A stretch of 64,000 nt of DNA from Planctellipticum variicoloris. GTDB lineage: Bacteria; Planctomycetota; Planctomycetia; Planctomycetales; Planctomycetaceae. This document shows positions 36,583 to 45,823 of this stretch, piece after piece; positions within the stretch are counted from its first letter, which is position 1, and each line of letters opens with the position of its first letter. The DNA is taken from positions 7,138,001 through 7,202,000 of the forward strand of contig NZ_CP130886.1 in NCBI RefSeq assembly GCF_030622045.1, written 5' to 3'. The notes beneath the pieces were generated by a model. The model had not been told where the DNA came from. It saw nothing but the letters and a program-made list of their open reading frames with translations, and made no database searches. Both the position numbers and the translations under genes were made by a program.

Positions 36583-38514
36583 ATGCCCCGCGCATCGCTG
36601 GTCCTGTTGGCGCTGGCATTGACCTCGGCATGTGTCTGCGCCGCAGACTGGCCCGGCTGGGGCGGTCCCGCCGGGGATGGACATTCGCCAGAATCGGGCC
36701 TGCTGAAGTCCTGGCCCGCCGGCGGCCCGCGCGTCCTCTGGCATCAACCGCTCGGCCAGGGGTACTCGTCGTTCGCCGTGGTTGACGGCAAAGCCTGGAC
36801 GCTGTCGCAGGATCTCTGGGGGCAGTCCCTCGTCTGCCTCGACGGCGCCACGGGAAAGACCGTCTGGTCGCGCCGCTACGATGCTCCCTACGAAGCCGCC
36901 GGCATCTATCCCGGTCCGCGCTCGACCCCCGCCGTCGCCAATGACCGAGTCTACTTCGTCTCGCCCGATGCCGTCGTGCACTGCGCCGACGCCGCCACCG
37001 GCGAAACGCTCTGGACAGTCCCCACCGCGCAGCGTTTTCGTGGTTCAGGGACCGACTTCGGCTACTCCGCGTCAGTCCGCGTCATCGACGGCAAAGTCAT
37101 CCTGCCGGTCGGCGGCCGGGACGCCGCCGTCGTCGCTCTCGATGCGAAGACCGGAAACACCGTCTGGACCGCCGGCGATGAACCCGCCAGCTACTGCCCC
37201 GTCCAGCCGATGACCATCGGCGACGTCCCCTGCCTCCTGGCCTACCTCCAGAACGGCCTCCTCCTCTGCCGGCTCGACGACGGGAATGTCCTCTGGAGGG
37301 AAGAACTCTCCTCAGGCTACGACGAGCACTCGGTCCTTCCCGTTATCCGCAATGACCAGTTCATGATCTCCGCCCCGTTCAAAGCGGGAGCCAGCGCACA
37401 CCAGCTCTATTGGACGGCCGACGACCCGCCGGCCATCGCCACTCGCCACATCTGGCAGAGCAGCAAACTGTCGAACGACACCGCCTCCAGCATTCTCGTC
37501 GGCGACGCCATTTTCGGCTTCGACCTGCGCGATCCCCAGTCGAAAGCCCATCGCCCCTCGCGCGGCGAGTTCCGCTGCCTCGACTGGAAGACCGGCGAAG
37601 TCCGCTGGAGCGACGCCTCCATCGGTCACGCGACCGTGTTGTCCGCCGACGGCAAGCTCATCCTGTTCAACGACCGGGGCGAGCTGATCCTCGCCCACGC
37701 AGACGCCGGCATCTATCGCGAAATCGGCCGGGCTGCCGTCTTCCGCGACGAAGTCTGCTGGACCGCCCCCGCCCTGTCGGACGGCCTGCTCTACCTGCGG
37801 ACGCAGAGCCACGCCGCCTGTATCGACCTCCGCGAGCCGGCCGCCGTCACCGCAGATTCGCCCCCCTCGATTCCGCCGACAGGCGTCCCGCTGGAGTCAT
37901 TGCCTCAGACCATCGGCTGGAACTGGTTCTGGCTCCTCAACGGCGAACGCGAACACCCCTTCATGCGCCCCGCCATTGACGAACTCCTCTGGTGGTACTT
38001 GTGGAGTTGCGCCACGGCGGTCCTTCCCGCAATCGCCGCCGGCTGGCTCGTCCAGCGGCTGCGTCCCAATGTCGCAGCCGCCGCCGTTTCCGGAGTTCTG
38101 TTCGTTGCCGGGGCCGTCGCCAGCCCGCTGTTGAACGTGCGGCTCGACGAATTCGTCTTCACCTGGCCCGCCGCACTCTTCGGCGGGCTGCTCGCCATTC
38201 TGACTCTGTTCCATACCCTGCACGGCAAGCGGCTCACCTGGACCCAGCACCTGCTCGCCCGACTGGCGCTCCTGTCCTTCGCGGGACTCTGCATCAGCTA
38301 CTATCTCCTGCTGCGCCACTTCAGCCTGCCCCACGAGTGGGTCTTTCTCATCGGGTTTCTCCCCGCCTGCTGGCCGGTGTACGTCGTCGCCGGCCGACTG
38401 GTCCGCACCGGCGCAACGCTCTTGAACGGGCTGGTCGTCTGGCTGTCATTCTCGTGGTACTTCTGGTGCTGCGGCGGCTGGGAACTCTTCGAAAGCTGGC
38501 GGGCGGCCGCATAA
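36583..38514 (+). CDS. PQQ-type beta-propeller protein with C-terminal membrane domain
   Basis: A 643-residue exported protein with signal ASLVLLALALTSACVCAADW. Residues 20-430 form a PQQ/BamB-like eight-bladed propeller. Repeats include GQSLVCLDGATGKTVWSRRYD, AVVHCADAATGETLWTVP and AAVVALDAKTGNTVWTAGDE, plus FRCLDWKTGEVRWSDAS and GKLILFNDRGELILAHADA. The last 200 residues hold five or six hydrophobic helices, unusual for a simple propeller protein. Typical quinoprotein dehydrogenase active-site residues were not recognised, so it may be a structural or sensor protein rather than an enzyme. It opens a short run with the beta-lactamase-like gene downstream. Confidence 0.78.
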   Translation: MPRASLVLLALALTSACVCAADWPGWGGPAGDGHSPESGLLKSWPAGGPRVLWHQPLGQGYSSFAVVDGKAWTLSQDLWGQSLVCLDGATGKTVWSRRYDAPYEAAGIYPGPRSTPAVANDRVYFVSPDAVVHCADAATGETLWTVPTAQRFRGSGTDFGYSASVRVIDGKVILPVGGRDAAVVALDAKTGNTVWTAGDEPASYCPVQPMTIGDVPCLLAYLQNGLLLCRLDDGNVLWREELSSGYDEHSVLPVIRNDQFMISAPFKAGASAHQLYWTADDPPAIATRHIWQSSKLSNDTASSILVGDAIFGFDLRDPQSKAHRPSRGEFRCLDWKTGEVRWSDASIGHATVLSADGKLILFNDRGELILAHADAGIYREIGRAAVFRDEVCWTAPALSDGLLYLRTQSHAACIDLREPAAVTADSPPSIPPTGVPLESLPQTIGWNWFWLLNGEREHPFMRPAIDELLWWYLWSCATAVLPAIAAGWLVQRLRPNVAAAAVSGVLFVAGAVASPLLNVRLDEFVFTWPAALFGGLLAILTLFHTLHGKRLTWTQHLLARLALLSFAGLCISYYLLLRHFSLPHEWVFLIGFLPACWPVYVVAGRLVRTGATLLNGLVVWLSFSWYFWCCGGWELFESWRAAA

Positions 38515-38620
38515 ACGGAGAGAGACTTCTCGGAGTTCCCAGTTCGCAGTAGGGTGAGTCGAGTCTTCGAGGCTCACCACTTCTTGACACCCAGTTCAAT
38601 CTCTCAGCGAGACAATCACC

Positions 38621-39796
38621 ATGCTCAGTCCGCTCCGCTTTCTCCCCGTCCTCCTGTTGGCCCTGACGGTTTCCGCCCCCGTTCCGGCTCAGGAATCGAA
38701 ATCGGCCCAGGCCGCCAAGCTCGCTGCAAAACTGCAGCCGTTCGTCGACAGCCACACCCTCGCCGGCGCGGTCCTCCTCGTCGCCAATCGCGACGGCGTC
38801 CTGGCCACGGAAACCGTCGGCTCGGCCGACATCGCCGCCGGCAAACCCATGCGGCCGGACAACGTCTTCTGGATCGCCTCCATGAGCAAACCGGTCACCG
38901 CCACGGCCCTGATGCTCCTCATCGACGAAGGCAAAGTCGCCCTCGACGACCCCGTCGAAAAATACCTGCCGGAATTCAAAAACCTCTGGCTCGCCGTCGA
39001 ACAAGACCAGGACCATCAGCTCCTCAAGCGGCCGGGGCAGAAAATCACCGTCCGGCACATCCTGAGCCACACCAGCGGCATGCCCTTCCGCTCGGCGCTC
39101 GAACAGCCGACCCTCGACGCCCTGCCGCTCTCTGTCGCCGTCCGCAGTTACGCCATGACGCCGCTGCAGTTCGAACCCACGACGAAGTACCAGTACAGCA
39201 ACGCCGGAATCAACACCGCCGGGCGGATCATCGAAGTCGTCACCGGCCTGGCCTACGAAGACTTCCTGCAACAACGGCTGTTCGATCCCCTCGGCATGAA
39301 AGACACCACCTTCTGGCCGAACGAAGAACAGGTCGCCCGGCTGGCCAGGGCGTACCGCCCCAACAAAGACAAGTCGGGCCTCGAGGAGACCAGGATCGAT
39401 CAGTTGCAGTATCCGCTGAATCGCCGCGAAGGACGTTATCCCATGCCCGCCGGCGGTCTCTTCTCGACCGCCGCCGACATGGCCGCCTTCTGCCGGATGC
39501 TCCTCAACGGCGGCGAACTCAACGGCAAACGCTACCTCTCCGCGGACGCCGTCGGACAACTCGCCGCCAACCAGACCGGCGACCTCCCGACCGGCTACGG
39601 CCTGGGCTTCTCCACTGATAAACGCCCCAACGGCACGTTCGGCCACGGCGGCGCCCTTGCGACCAACATGCAGATTGACCGCGAACGCGGCCTGGTCCTG
39701 ATCTACATGGTCCAGCACGCCGGCTACCTCAACGACACCGGCAAACAAATCTACCCGACGTTCGCGGAAACGGCCCGGGCGCTGTTCGCCAAGTAG
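38621..39796 (+). CDS. Class C beta-lactamase/serine hydrolase family protein
   Basis: A 391-residue exported hydrolase with signal SPLRFLPVLLLALTVSAPVPAQ. It has the penicillin-recognising fold: SxxK in WIASMSKPVTATAL (catalytic Ser and Lys), the Tyr motif YQYSNAGINTAGRIIE (YxN) and a C-terminal HGGALATN in place of KTG. HILSHTSGMPF and PAGGLFSTAADMAAFCRMLLNGGE are also typical. The family includes AmpC lactamases, DD-peptidases and esterases, and the substrate cannot be decided here. HGG rather than KTG favours an esterase-type or peptidase role. It is preceded at 107 bp by the propeller gene. Confidence 0.85.
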   Translation: MLSPLRFLPVLLLALTVSAPVPAQESKSAQAAKLAAKLQPFVDSHTLAGAVLLVANRDGVLATETVGSADIAAGKPMRPDNVFWIASMSKPVTATALMLLIDEGKVALDDPVEKYLPEFKNLWLAVEQDQDHQLLKRPGQKITVRHILSHTSGMPFRSALEQPTLDALPLSVAVRSYAMTPLQFEPTTKYQYSNAGINTAGRIIEVVTGLAYEDFLQQRLFDPLGMKDTTFWPNEEQVARLARAYRPNKDKSGLEETRIDQLQYPLNRREGRYPMPAGGLFSTAADMAAFCRMLLNGGELNGKRYLSADAVGQLAANQTGDLPTGYGLGFSTDKRPNGTFGHGGALATNMQIDRERGLVLIYMVQHAGYLNDTGKQIYPTFAETARALFAK

Positions 39797-39971
39797 GGCA
39801 GGCTCCCGCCCGCCGGAATCGACTTGAATCGCATGGATCGGCGCCGCTGGACCATGCCCTACGAAAACGACTCAGAGCATCCTCTTTGTCTTCCGTCTTC
39901 TCCTCCCCATCCACTACCCACTACCCACCAACCACCGCTTATGTGAATTCCGCGCAACAAACCCCCTATTT

Positions 39972-40260
39972 ATGAAGGGGTCAAGGAAGTGCACTCGTGT
40001 CTGCGGACCTCCGCAGGCGTCCGGAATGTCCCCTTCACCCGGGCCTGATCAGGGCCCAGCGACGGACCGTTCGCAAGAACGGTCCGAGGGGCGCACCCCG
40101 TGTGCGCACAGCCTCGACGTCGAGCTTTCCCCGTTCACCCGGCCGCAAGACCGGCGAACCTGATCAAGTCATTGAACCGCCGGGACTTCCACCGGCGCAA
40201 CATCACCGCCAGACGGACTCCGGCGGGACGGCCGTAAGAAAGCCGACCCGCCGGAGCCGA
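39972..40260 (+). ncRNA. Large hairpin-rich RNA element (HEARO/omega-RNA-like hypothesis)
   Basis: About 290 bp without a gene in which at least seven hairpins follow one another. It begins with ATGA. The first domain closes by TGAAGGGG (39973-39980) with CCCCTTCA (40030-40037) around a CTGCGG/CCGCAG hairpin (40001-40016). Next are GGGCC/GGCCC with loop TGATCAG (40041-40057), and a perfect 9-bp stem with a GCAA tetraloop (40064-40085). GCGCAC/GTGCGC follows inside GAGG/CCTC (40086-40115). Then come GTTC/GAAC around CCGG/CCGG with a second GCAA loop (40133-40159), GCCGG/CCGGC (40179-40196), and a 10-bp stem with nested GGC/GCC (40218-40256). TGATCA recurs at 40046 and 40160. The strand is not certain; plus is preferred because of the ATGA start and GNRA loops. 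Confidence 0.5.
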
Positions 40261-40676
40261 TCGCGGTACGTACGGCGGACGTCCTCGTCCGCCGCGGTAG
40301 GGCAGGCTCCCGCCTGCCGAAATGTGGCATCTACGGCAGCATGGCGCCAGCTCCGCCAGCCCCTCGCCCTCCCGCATTCCCAGGCTCCGCCCGGGAACGC
40401 CTCTTCAGACGCTCCGCGCCTTCTTCTCCCACTATCTACCACCCACTATCCACCACCCACTCGACCGGCACGGAGAGACGAGGGCAGTGCGACTTTCCGG
40501 CGGACCTTTCAACGGCCGGCGAGAATGAATCAGCGCCCGATGCCGAGCCGCCGGCCCCCTCGCCCGACCGAACCGAGCTGAGACTGGAACGCCTCGGATG
40601 GAGGAACTCAGCTTCCCCACGATCGCCGCGGGGCCTTCGGCCCGCGCCGATCTGTGCCCGGCTGAGGCCGTCGCGG
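40261..40676. other. Repeat-filled spacer after the RNA element
   Basis: This stretch contains a 9-bp hairpin CGGCGGACG/CGTCCGCCG (40273-40294), a GGCAGG/CCTGCC hairpin (40301-40318), and the fourth copy of the 27-bp palindromic repeat (40374-40400). It also has a C-rich CCACCCACTATCCACC array (about 40434-40462). No gene is supported. Sister words lie just upstream of the RNA element (39797-39814 and 39911-39939). Confidence 0.55.
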
Positions 40677-43600
40677 TTACTTCGTCAATGCCTCCGGTTC
40701 TTCAACCACCACAATCCGCGGTGTGATCTGCAGGACGATTCGTTTGCCGTTCTGGACGGCGGGATCGCTGGCGGGGAGGGTGTCGCTGATATCGACGAGA
40801 GCGGTCTGGCCGTCGGGGATATTGATCGACCGAGGAATGAATCTCGACAGATGGCTGGTTGGCAGCAGAATTAATGCAATGGACTTCTGGTCTTCGGCGA
40901 TCACCGGTATTACATCAAAGCTCAGTAACGAGGCCTGAGCTTTGTAGCGCCGATCGAGTTCACTGGACAGCATAGTCCTCTGACCGTTGAAGAGTGTCGC
41001 CTTCCGCGGGTTCTCCGCGCTCAGGTCGGCCGCTCCATCCTTGAAAACCGTCTGTCGATGTCCGTCGGGGCTCAGCGCCTTCCATTCCTCGGCGGTCAGA
41101 GCGCGATTGACCAGTTGCAGCGAGATCTGGGCATCGTGCCGCCTCCGCAACTGATCGAACAGCTCGGCAATCTGCTCGTGGACACTCTGCCTCTGCCGGA
41201 TGACAAGGCTGAGGTTCGCTTCGTAAAGCTGAATCGCCCCCTTGCCGCCTCCCTCGATCCAGGAATCGGGGGCGATTGTCGACTGAATCAGTGTGATCAG
41301 CTCTTTGGACGACTGGATCGGCGCGGCTGCGTCCTTGCGAGGATCTGACGACATGTTGGCTTTCGCATCGACTCCCGGAAGTGGAACGAGGAGGTCGGCC
41401 GCAGCATAGGTCCGGACTTCGAGGGGCTCGGCCCGCCCGCGACTGGTGACGACCAAGACGCCGTCGCGATCCAGCAGCACGAGATTCTGCGTCTGCTCGA
41501 CGAGGAGTTTCAGCAGATTGGAAATTGCGACGTCGCGGAATTCGCCGCTGACCGGAACGGACTTTCGGACGCCCTCTTCTTCGAGGCCCATCTGATCGAT
41601 GACAAAGGAGAACTCGTACTTCTGGGCGAGTTCCGCGAGCAGTTCGTCGAGGGGGCGGTCTTTGATGGTCATCGTGACGCGCTGGTCGAGTGGTGCTTTT
41701 CGTTCCGGAACAGTCGCCGCGCTACGATCCGCATTGGCCGGCGGTTGCTGCGGCTCGGCGCGACTGCGGCTGGCGACTATCTTCAGCGCCTCGTCGATGG
41801 CCCGACTCAGCATGTACTCCTGAATGCGGATACTCAGCGCGGTGTTCTGCTCGGCAGTCAGGTCTTCGCGCGGCGGCCACGGTTCGCCGATCGCTGCGAA
41901 GATTGGCTTCATGATTGCCTCAAACCCTGCTTCGGCCTTCTTCTCGTCGAGCTCGTCCTTAACGAAAATGGAGGCGTACTCCTCGTTCAGCTCGGCAAAC
42001 GCCGCATCGCTGTGGAAGACGACCCGGCCCGTCGGGTCGATGACGACGTTGCCATCCGACGACGCGATTCCGTAAGCGTGGTAGGTCTGCGAGTTCTCCC
42101 GCATCGTGCCGGCGTCGATCGCTGTCGGGATTGTCCAGTCGCGCAGCACGGCCTGCTCCTGCATCCCAACAGCCACCGAATCGGGGCTCTTGTCAGCCGG
42201 CTGAACACTCAGGAATGTCACCGGGTGCGCCCGATAGCGCACCTGCAGCCGTTTCAGCGCCTCGCGCGTTCCGTCCGTCGCTTTCGAGGTGAGGCCGCCG
42301 AAGTTGAGAACAGTGACGCGTCCTCGCGCATCTTGCAGCGATTGGCGCGTCCCGCCGACCCAGCGTGCGATAGACAATTCTGGAGCAGGTCGGCCAGGCT
42401 TGAGGGGTGAAGCGTGCGGCGGCGCTCCCACCTTTGTCCCGGTCTCCAGGTCGATGTACTCCGTCCCCTCCGGAAAGTTCAGAATGAAGAACTTTTCGTC
42501 ATGCGGAAATCTGCTTTCGACGGTCGAGCAGGCCCAGGTCACCTTTTCAAAGGAAACTTTGGTGAACTTTGCCCGGCCCGCGTTGATTTCCTCGCGCAGC
42601 GCCGGTGTCAGCGGCAGACCATCGGGGTCGACCGCCATGACATCCATCGTCGTTGTGACGGGATAGAACCCGCCACTTTCGAGCTGGCGGATTTCACCGA
42701 CAGAAACCACCTTGTCGACGCCCCAACTGTCAAAAGTCGCGAAGTTCGTCGCGAGCGAGCTCATCCGCTGTTCGATCTTTACGGGAATCGCTCCCCGTTC
42801 GAGGTCCAGCCAGCCCCGGTAGAACTCTGCCATTTCGGCGGGAGCCATCTTTCCGTTCTTGTCAGCGACAGTCTGTATCTGACCCGTCGGGACGATGACT
42901 TCGACGACAGTGAGAGTGCGGTCGCCAACGACGTCCCGACCAGCCACGCGGAATCGTGAATCGTCCTGAGACATCAGCCGATTGATCGGGTGCAGACCTC
43001 GCCGACTTGAGTCGAGATTGTCGGCATAGGGGGGCAGCTCCAGCGATTGCGTATTGGTCACATGCTTTGCAGTCACCATCACCGGACCGGCCGGGCGTTC
43101 GTTTCCGGAGCCGTGCCAGATGCGGGCTGGAGGGGTCAGATGCGTCGACCGCGAGTAGATCAGGTAGTCGTTGTAGATCGTCTTCAGATTCTGCGGCGAG
43201 ATCGGCTCGTTGGAAAACGCCCATTTGTCGAGGCGCTTCACCTGCAGACTGCCTGTCAGCGTGCGGGTCTGGTAGTTCTCGCCGTCGAGGAACAGTTCCA
43301 GGAACGTAGTGTGAGGAGTGCCGCTGGCGACGAACTCGGCAAATCTGAGGTTGTTGCGAAGTTCAGATTTCAAGTTCGCTGCGGAAAGCGTGACCTTGTT
43401 GCCGTCCGGAGCCTCGCCAACGGCATCGTCGTCTCCCAATTGCTCCAGGAGTTCGGTCAGCCGTATCACTTCCGACTTCGCTTGCTTCTGCGCCGCTTCT
43501 GTCTTTTCGTGCGTCACCGTCACCCGCAGGTGCAGCGGATTCAGCTTCGCCCGGTTCTCGCGGTGGATCTTGAGAATCTCCTCCACCGTCGGCAGCGTTT

Positions 43601-44933
43601 GCCTGCTTGAAATCCGTATCGCATCCGCGGAGATTTCGAGATCGCCGACAAGGAGATTGACGCGAGGAATGATTGTCACATTCTCTTTGTCGACTTCCTC
43701 AGCTTGCTCGGCTGGCTGTTGTTCGCTCGCATCGGTCAGCACCACCGTCCCCGTCAGCCCCGCCTCCGAATTCACCCCCACCCCCAACAACACCTGCCCC
43801 GGCTCCTCCGCCCCGAGCTTCAGCCCCGCTCCCGGCAGCGCGACCAGCAGCCCCATTCCCAGCACTCCCCAGCACCACCAGGGGGTGCGGCGGCGACTTC
43901 CTTGTCCCATGCGCATGATTCGCTCCATCCGTTCCGCGGTGAGATCGACGGGCCGGACTCCCGGGGCCGCCGGCACCGGACGCAGCCGGTGCTTCAGTTC
44001 CAACGCCTTCAGCAAACCCCGGGCGTAACGGCCCGGTTCGCAGCCCAGCTCCGCCAGGACTTCTTCGTCGCAGCAGCGTTCGAGCTGCCGGGTGAGCACG
44101 CGATTCGACCACCAGACCAGCGGGTGCGGCCACCACGCCGCCTGTACCGCCGCCTGCCACCAGCCGAACCAGAGATCGCCCCGGCGGATGTGCAGCAACT
44201 CGTGCGCGAGCAGCGGCTCCAGATCGTCGGGGGCGACGCTGTCGACGAGCGTCTTCGGCAGCAGCAGCCACGGGCGGAAGAGCCCCAGCACGGCGGGGCC
44301 ATGATCGGTGGGTGTCACCCAGACGCGAACCCGGCGGCGGAGCTTCAGGCGCCTTCGGAGTGTTTCGACCTGCCCGGCGAGTTCGGCATTCGGGCCGGCT
44401 CCGGCACGGGACAGCGTGCGCCAGAGATGCAGCAGTCGACTGAAAATGATCAGCAGCGTGAGTGTAGCACCGGATAGCCAGACGGTCAGGAAAGCTGCCG
44501 ACCACGACCAGCGTGCGGGCCGGAGCGGCTCGACGTCGATCGGCTGGGGAGTTGACTCGGTCGGCGACGCCAGCTCGAACGGGAGCACCGCGATCTCTGG
44601 CTCATCGGGCAGCGAGATCAATTCCGTCGATGGAGCTGGCAACGGTTCCGGGGAGGGCAGGGGGGCGCTCACCGCCGTGGGCAGCGACGTCGACCTGGCG
44701 CGTTCGACTTCCACCAGCGACGTCGCGGAAATCGGGATCGTCCACGAGAAGACGCCGAGCGGACTGCTCCAGACGGGGGGCGTAATGGCCTTGGCGAGGA
44801 CGATCAGCCAGAGGGCCACGGCCAGATGGGGGCGTTTGCGGGCGATCCGGCGGGAGAGCATCGCGACGACGAGGATCACCAGCGTCAGTTGCCAGGCCTG
44901 GGTCAGCAGGAGGACGAGCCAGCGATCACTCAT
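40677..44933 (-). CDS. Giant M56 (BlaR1-like) peptidase fusion
   Basis: A 1418-residue protein. Residues 1-350 are the BlaR1/M56 sensor protease: membrane helices near 10-30, 37-57 and 150-170, a zinc HExxH as LLAHELLHIRRGDL, and CCDEEVLAELGCEPGRYARGLL. A helix at about 345 (WWCWGVLGMGLLVALPGAG) follows. The remainder is extracytoplasmic. One segment (about 870-1010) looks like a TlpA/peroxiredoxin thioredoxin fold (LKPGRPAPELSIARWVGG, RVTVLNFGG), but the CxxC is missing. Another (about 1120-1200) resembles a secretin/TonB N-terminal short domain (PLDELLAELAQKYEFSFVID). The usual penicillin-binding sensor is absent. It is co-translated with the BlaI-type gene (8-bp overlap), so it probably senses an envelope signal and inactivates that repressor. 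Confidence 0.82.
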   Translation of the reverse strand: MSDRWLVLLLTQAWQLTLVILVVAMLSRRIARKRPHLAVALWLIVLAKAITPPVWSSPLGVFSWTIPISATSLVEVERARSTSLPTAVSAPLPSPEPLPAPSTELISLPDEPEIAVLPFELASPTESTPQPIDVEPLRPARWSWSAAFLTVWLSGATLTLLIIFSRLLHLWRTLSRAGAGPNAELAGQVETLRRRLKLRRRVRVWVTPTDHGPAVLGLFRPWLLLPKTLVDSVAPDDLEPLLAHELLHIRRGDLWFGWWQAAVQAAWWPHPLVWWSNRVLTRQLERCCDEEVLAELGCEPGRYARGLLKALELKHRLRPVPAAPGVRPVDLTAERMERIMRMGQGSRRRTPWWCWGVLGMGLLVALPGAGLKLGAEEPGQVLLGVGVNSEAGLTGTVVLTDASEQQPAEQAEEVDKENVTIIPRVNLLVGDLEISADAIRISSRQTLPTVEEILKIHRENRAKLNPLHLRVTVTHEKTEAAQKQAKSEVIRLTELLEQLGDDDAVGEAPDGNKVTLSAANLKSELRNNLRFAEFVASGTPHTTFLELFLDGENYQTRTLTGSLQVKRLDKWAFSNEPISPQNLKTIYNDYLIYSRSTHLTPPARIWHGSGNERPAGPVMVTAKHVTNTQSLELPPYADNLDSSRRGLHPINRLMSQDDSRFRVAGRDVVGDRTLTVVEVIVPTGQIQTVADKNGKMAPAEMAEFYRGWLDLERGAIPVKIEQRMSSLATNFATFDSWGVDKVVSVGEIRQLESGGFYPVTTTMDVMAVDPDGLPLTPALREEINAGRAKFTKVSFEKVTWACSTVESRFPHDEKFFILNFPEGTEYIDLETGTKVGAPPHASPLKPGRPAPELSIARWVGGTRQSLQDARGRVTVLNFGGLTSKATDGTREALKRLQVRYRAHPVTFLSVQPADKSPDSVAVGMQEQAVLRDWTIPTAIDAGTMRENSQTYHAYGIASSDGNVVIDPTGRVVFHSDAAFAELNEEYASIFVKDELDEKKAEAGFEAIMKPIFAAIGEPWPPREDLTAEQNTALSIRIQEYMLSRAIDEALKIVASRSRAEPQQPPANADRSAATVPERKAPLDQRVTMTIKDRPLDELLAELAQKYEFSFVIDQMGLEEEGVRKSVPVSGEFRDVAISNLLKLLVEQTQNLVLLDRDGVLVVTSRGRAEPLEVRTYAAADLLVPLPGVDAKANMSSDPRKDAAAPIQSSKELITLIQSTIAPDSWIEGGGKGAIQLYEANLSLVIRQRQSVHEQIAELFDQLRRRHDAQISLQLVNRALTAEEWKALSPDGHRQTVFKDGAADLSAENPRKATLFNGQRTMLSSELDRRYKAQASLLSFDVIPVIAEDQKSIALILLPTSHLSRFIPRSINIPDGQTALVDISDTLPASDPAVQNGKRIVLQITPRIVVVEEPEALTK

Positions 44934-45312
44934 GGCGCTCCCCCTCCAGGCGGTCGATGAGCTGGCGGAGCTCGGTCAATTCGTCGGGGCTGATGTCCCG
45001 CTCCTCGATCAGGTGCCGGACCAGCGGGAGGGCTTCTCCCCCGAACAGCCGGTCGACGAAATCGTTGATCGTTTCACGGATGACGGTCCGGGGCTGGACG
45101 CTGGCGGTATAGACGCGGGTCCGGCCGTCGAGCCGACCGGTGACGTAGCCTTTGGCCTCCAGCCGGCGGAGGTAAGTCTGCACAGTGGCGAAGTCGATCT
45201 CCCGCTCCGGGGGAAAGGCCTCGTGAACCTGGCGGACGGTCGCTTCCTTGAGCTGCCACAGCATGCGGGCGACTTCGAGTTCGCCCTTCGATAAACCCGG
45301 CCGGTCGCCCAT
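44926..45312 (-). CDS. BlaI/MecI-family transcriptional repressor
   Basis: A 128-residue winged-helix repressor. The pattern LSKGELEVARMLWQLKEATVRQVHEAF and FATVQTYLRRLEAKGYVTGRLDGRTRVYTA is the BlaI DNA-binding domain. The C-terminal half (TVIRETINDFVDRLFGG...LVRHLIEERDISPDELTELRQLIDRL) is the dimerisation part. A strong GGAGGAGAG precedes the ATG at 45312. It overlaps the start of the M56 gene. By family it represses its own operon until the partner protease is triggered. A good operator candidate lies 25 bp upstream. Confidence 0.92.
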   Translation of the reverse strand: MGDRPGLSKGELEVARMLWQLKEATVRQVHEAFPPEREIDFATVQTYLRRLEAKGYVTGRLDGRTRVYTASVQPRTVIRETINDFVDRLFGGEALPLVRHLIEERDISPDELTELRQLIDRLEGERHE

Positions 45313-45336
45313 CGCCTCTCCTCCGTGACAAACAAA

Positions 45337-45358
45337 TGTACGCGGAGTGTGGCGTACA
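45337..45358. promoter_or_regulatory. Candidate BlaI operator
   Basis: Inverted repeat TGTACGC-N8-GCGTACA, followed by a further GCGTACG half-site at 45360-45366. It lies 25 bp upstream of the repressor start and carries the TGTA/TACA ends known from BlaI/MecI operators. Confidence 0.62.
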
Positions 45359-45823
45359 AGCGTACGTGGAGCAAGAGGAGATTCCGGGGCGAGTGTCGAA
45401 GGACGCAGGCGGAATGCCGCAACGGGAGGGATTCCGAACTGTAATACTTTGCCCGGAAAGAAGATCCGGAGAACGCCCCCCGGGCCACAGGCTGCCCGCT
45501 GAACACACCATCCCATGTGATCGAAGGCGACCCGGGAGACGTTCATGCTCCGGTCGTCGGCTGCCGCAGAGAGAGAGGGCACCCGATACTCTCACAACCG
45601 CAGTCCGTTCCAGCGCGCGATCATCCGTTTCTCGCTGCGTCAAAGATTCTCCCAAATCAGCAGATTCTCCCCTCGCGTCCCTTCGAGGAGACGGACCATC
45701 TGTTCCGTTCCACGGGCGACTGCTACCTTAATGGTTTCATTCCCGTGACCGTCGTTCGTCCTGGCCGGTGCGGATCGTCCCTGCCCGCTTCGTCCGTCGC
45801 GATTCCTGAGCTGTGAGCCCCTC
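45359..45823. other. Divergent spacer
   Basis: A 465-bp spacer between the BlaI-type gene and the divergent thioesterase gene. It must hold both promoters. No gene or further repeat was recognised. The frame of the repressor is open a long way into it, but the translation is irregular and not taken as coding. Confidence 0.35.

Noticed and set aside
39972-40260. Group II intron
   Set aside because: No domain V hairpin with the expected catalytic triad, no intron-type 5' end and no maturase were recognised.
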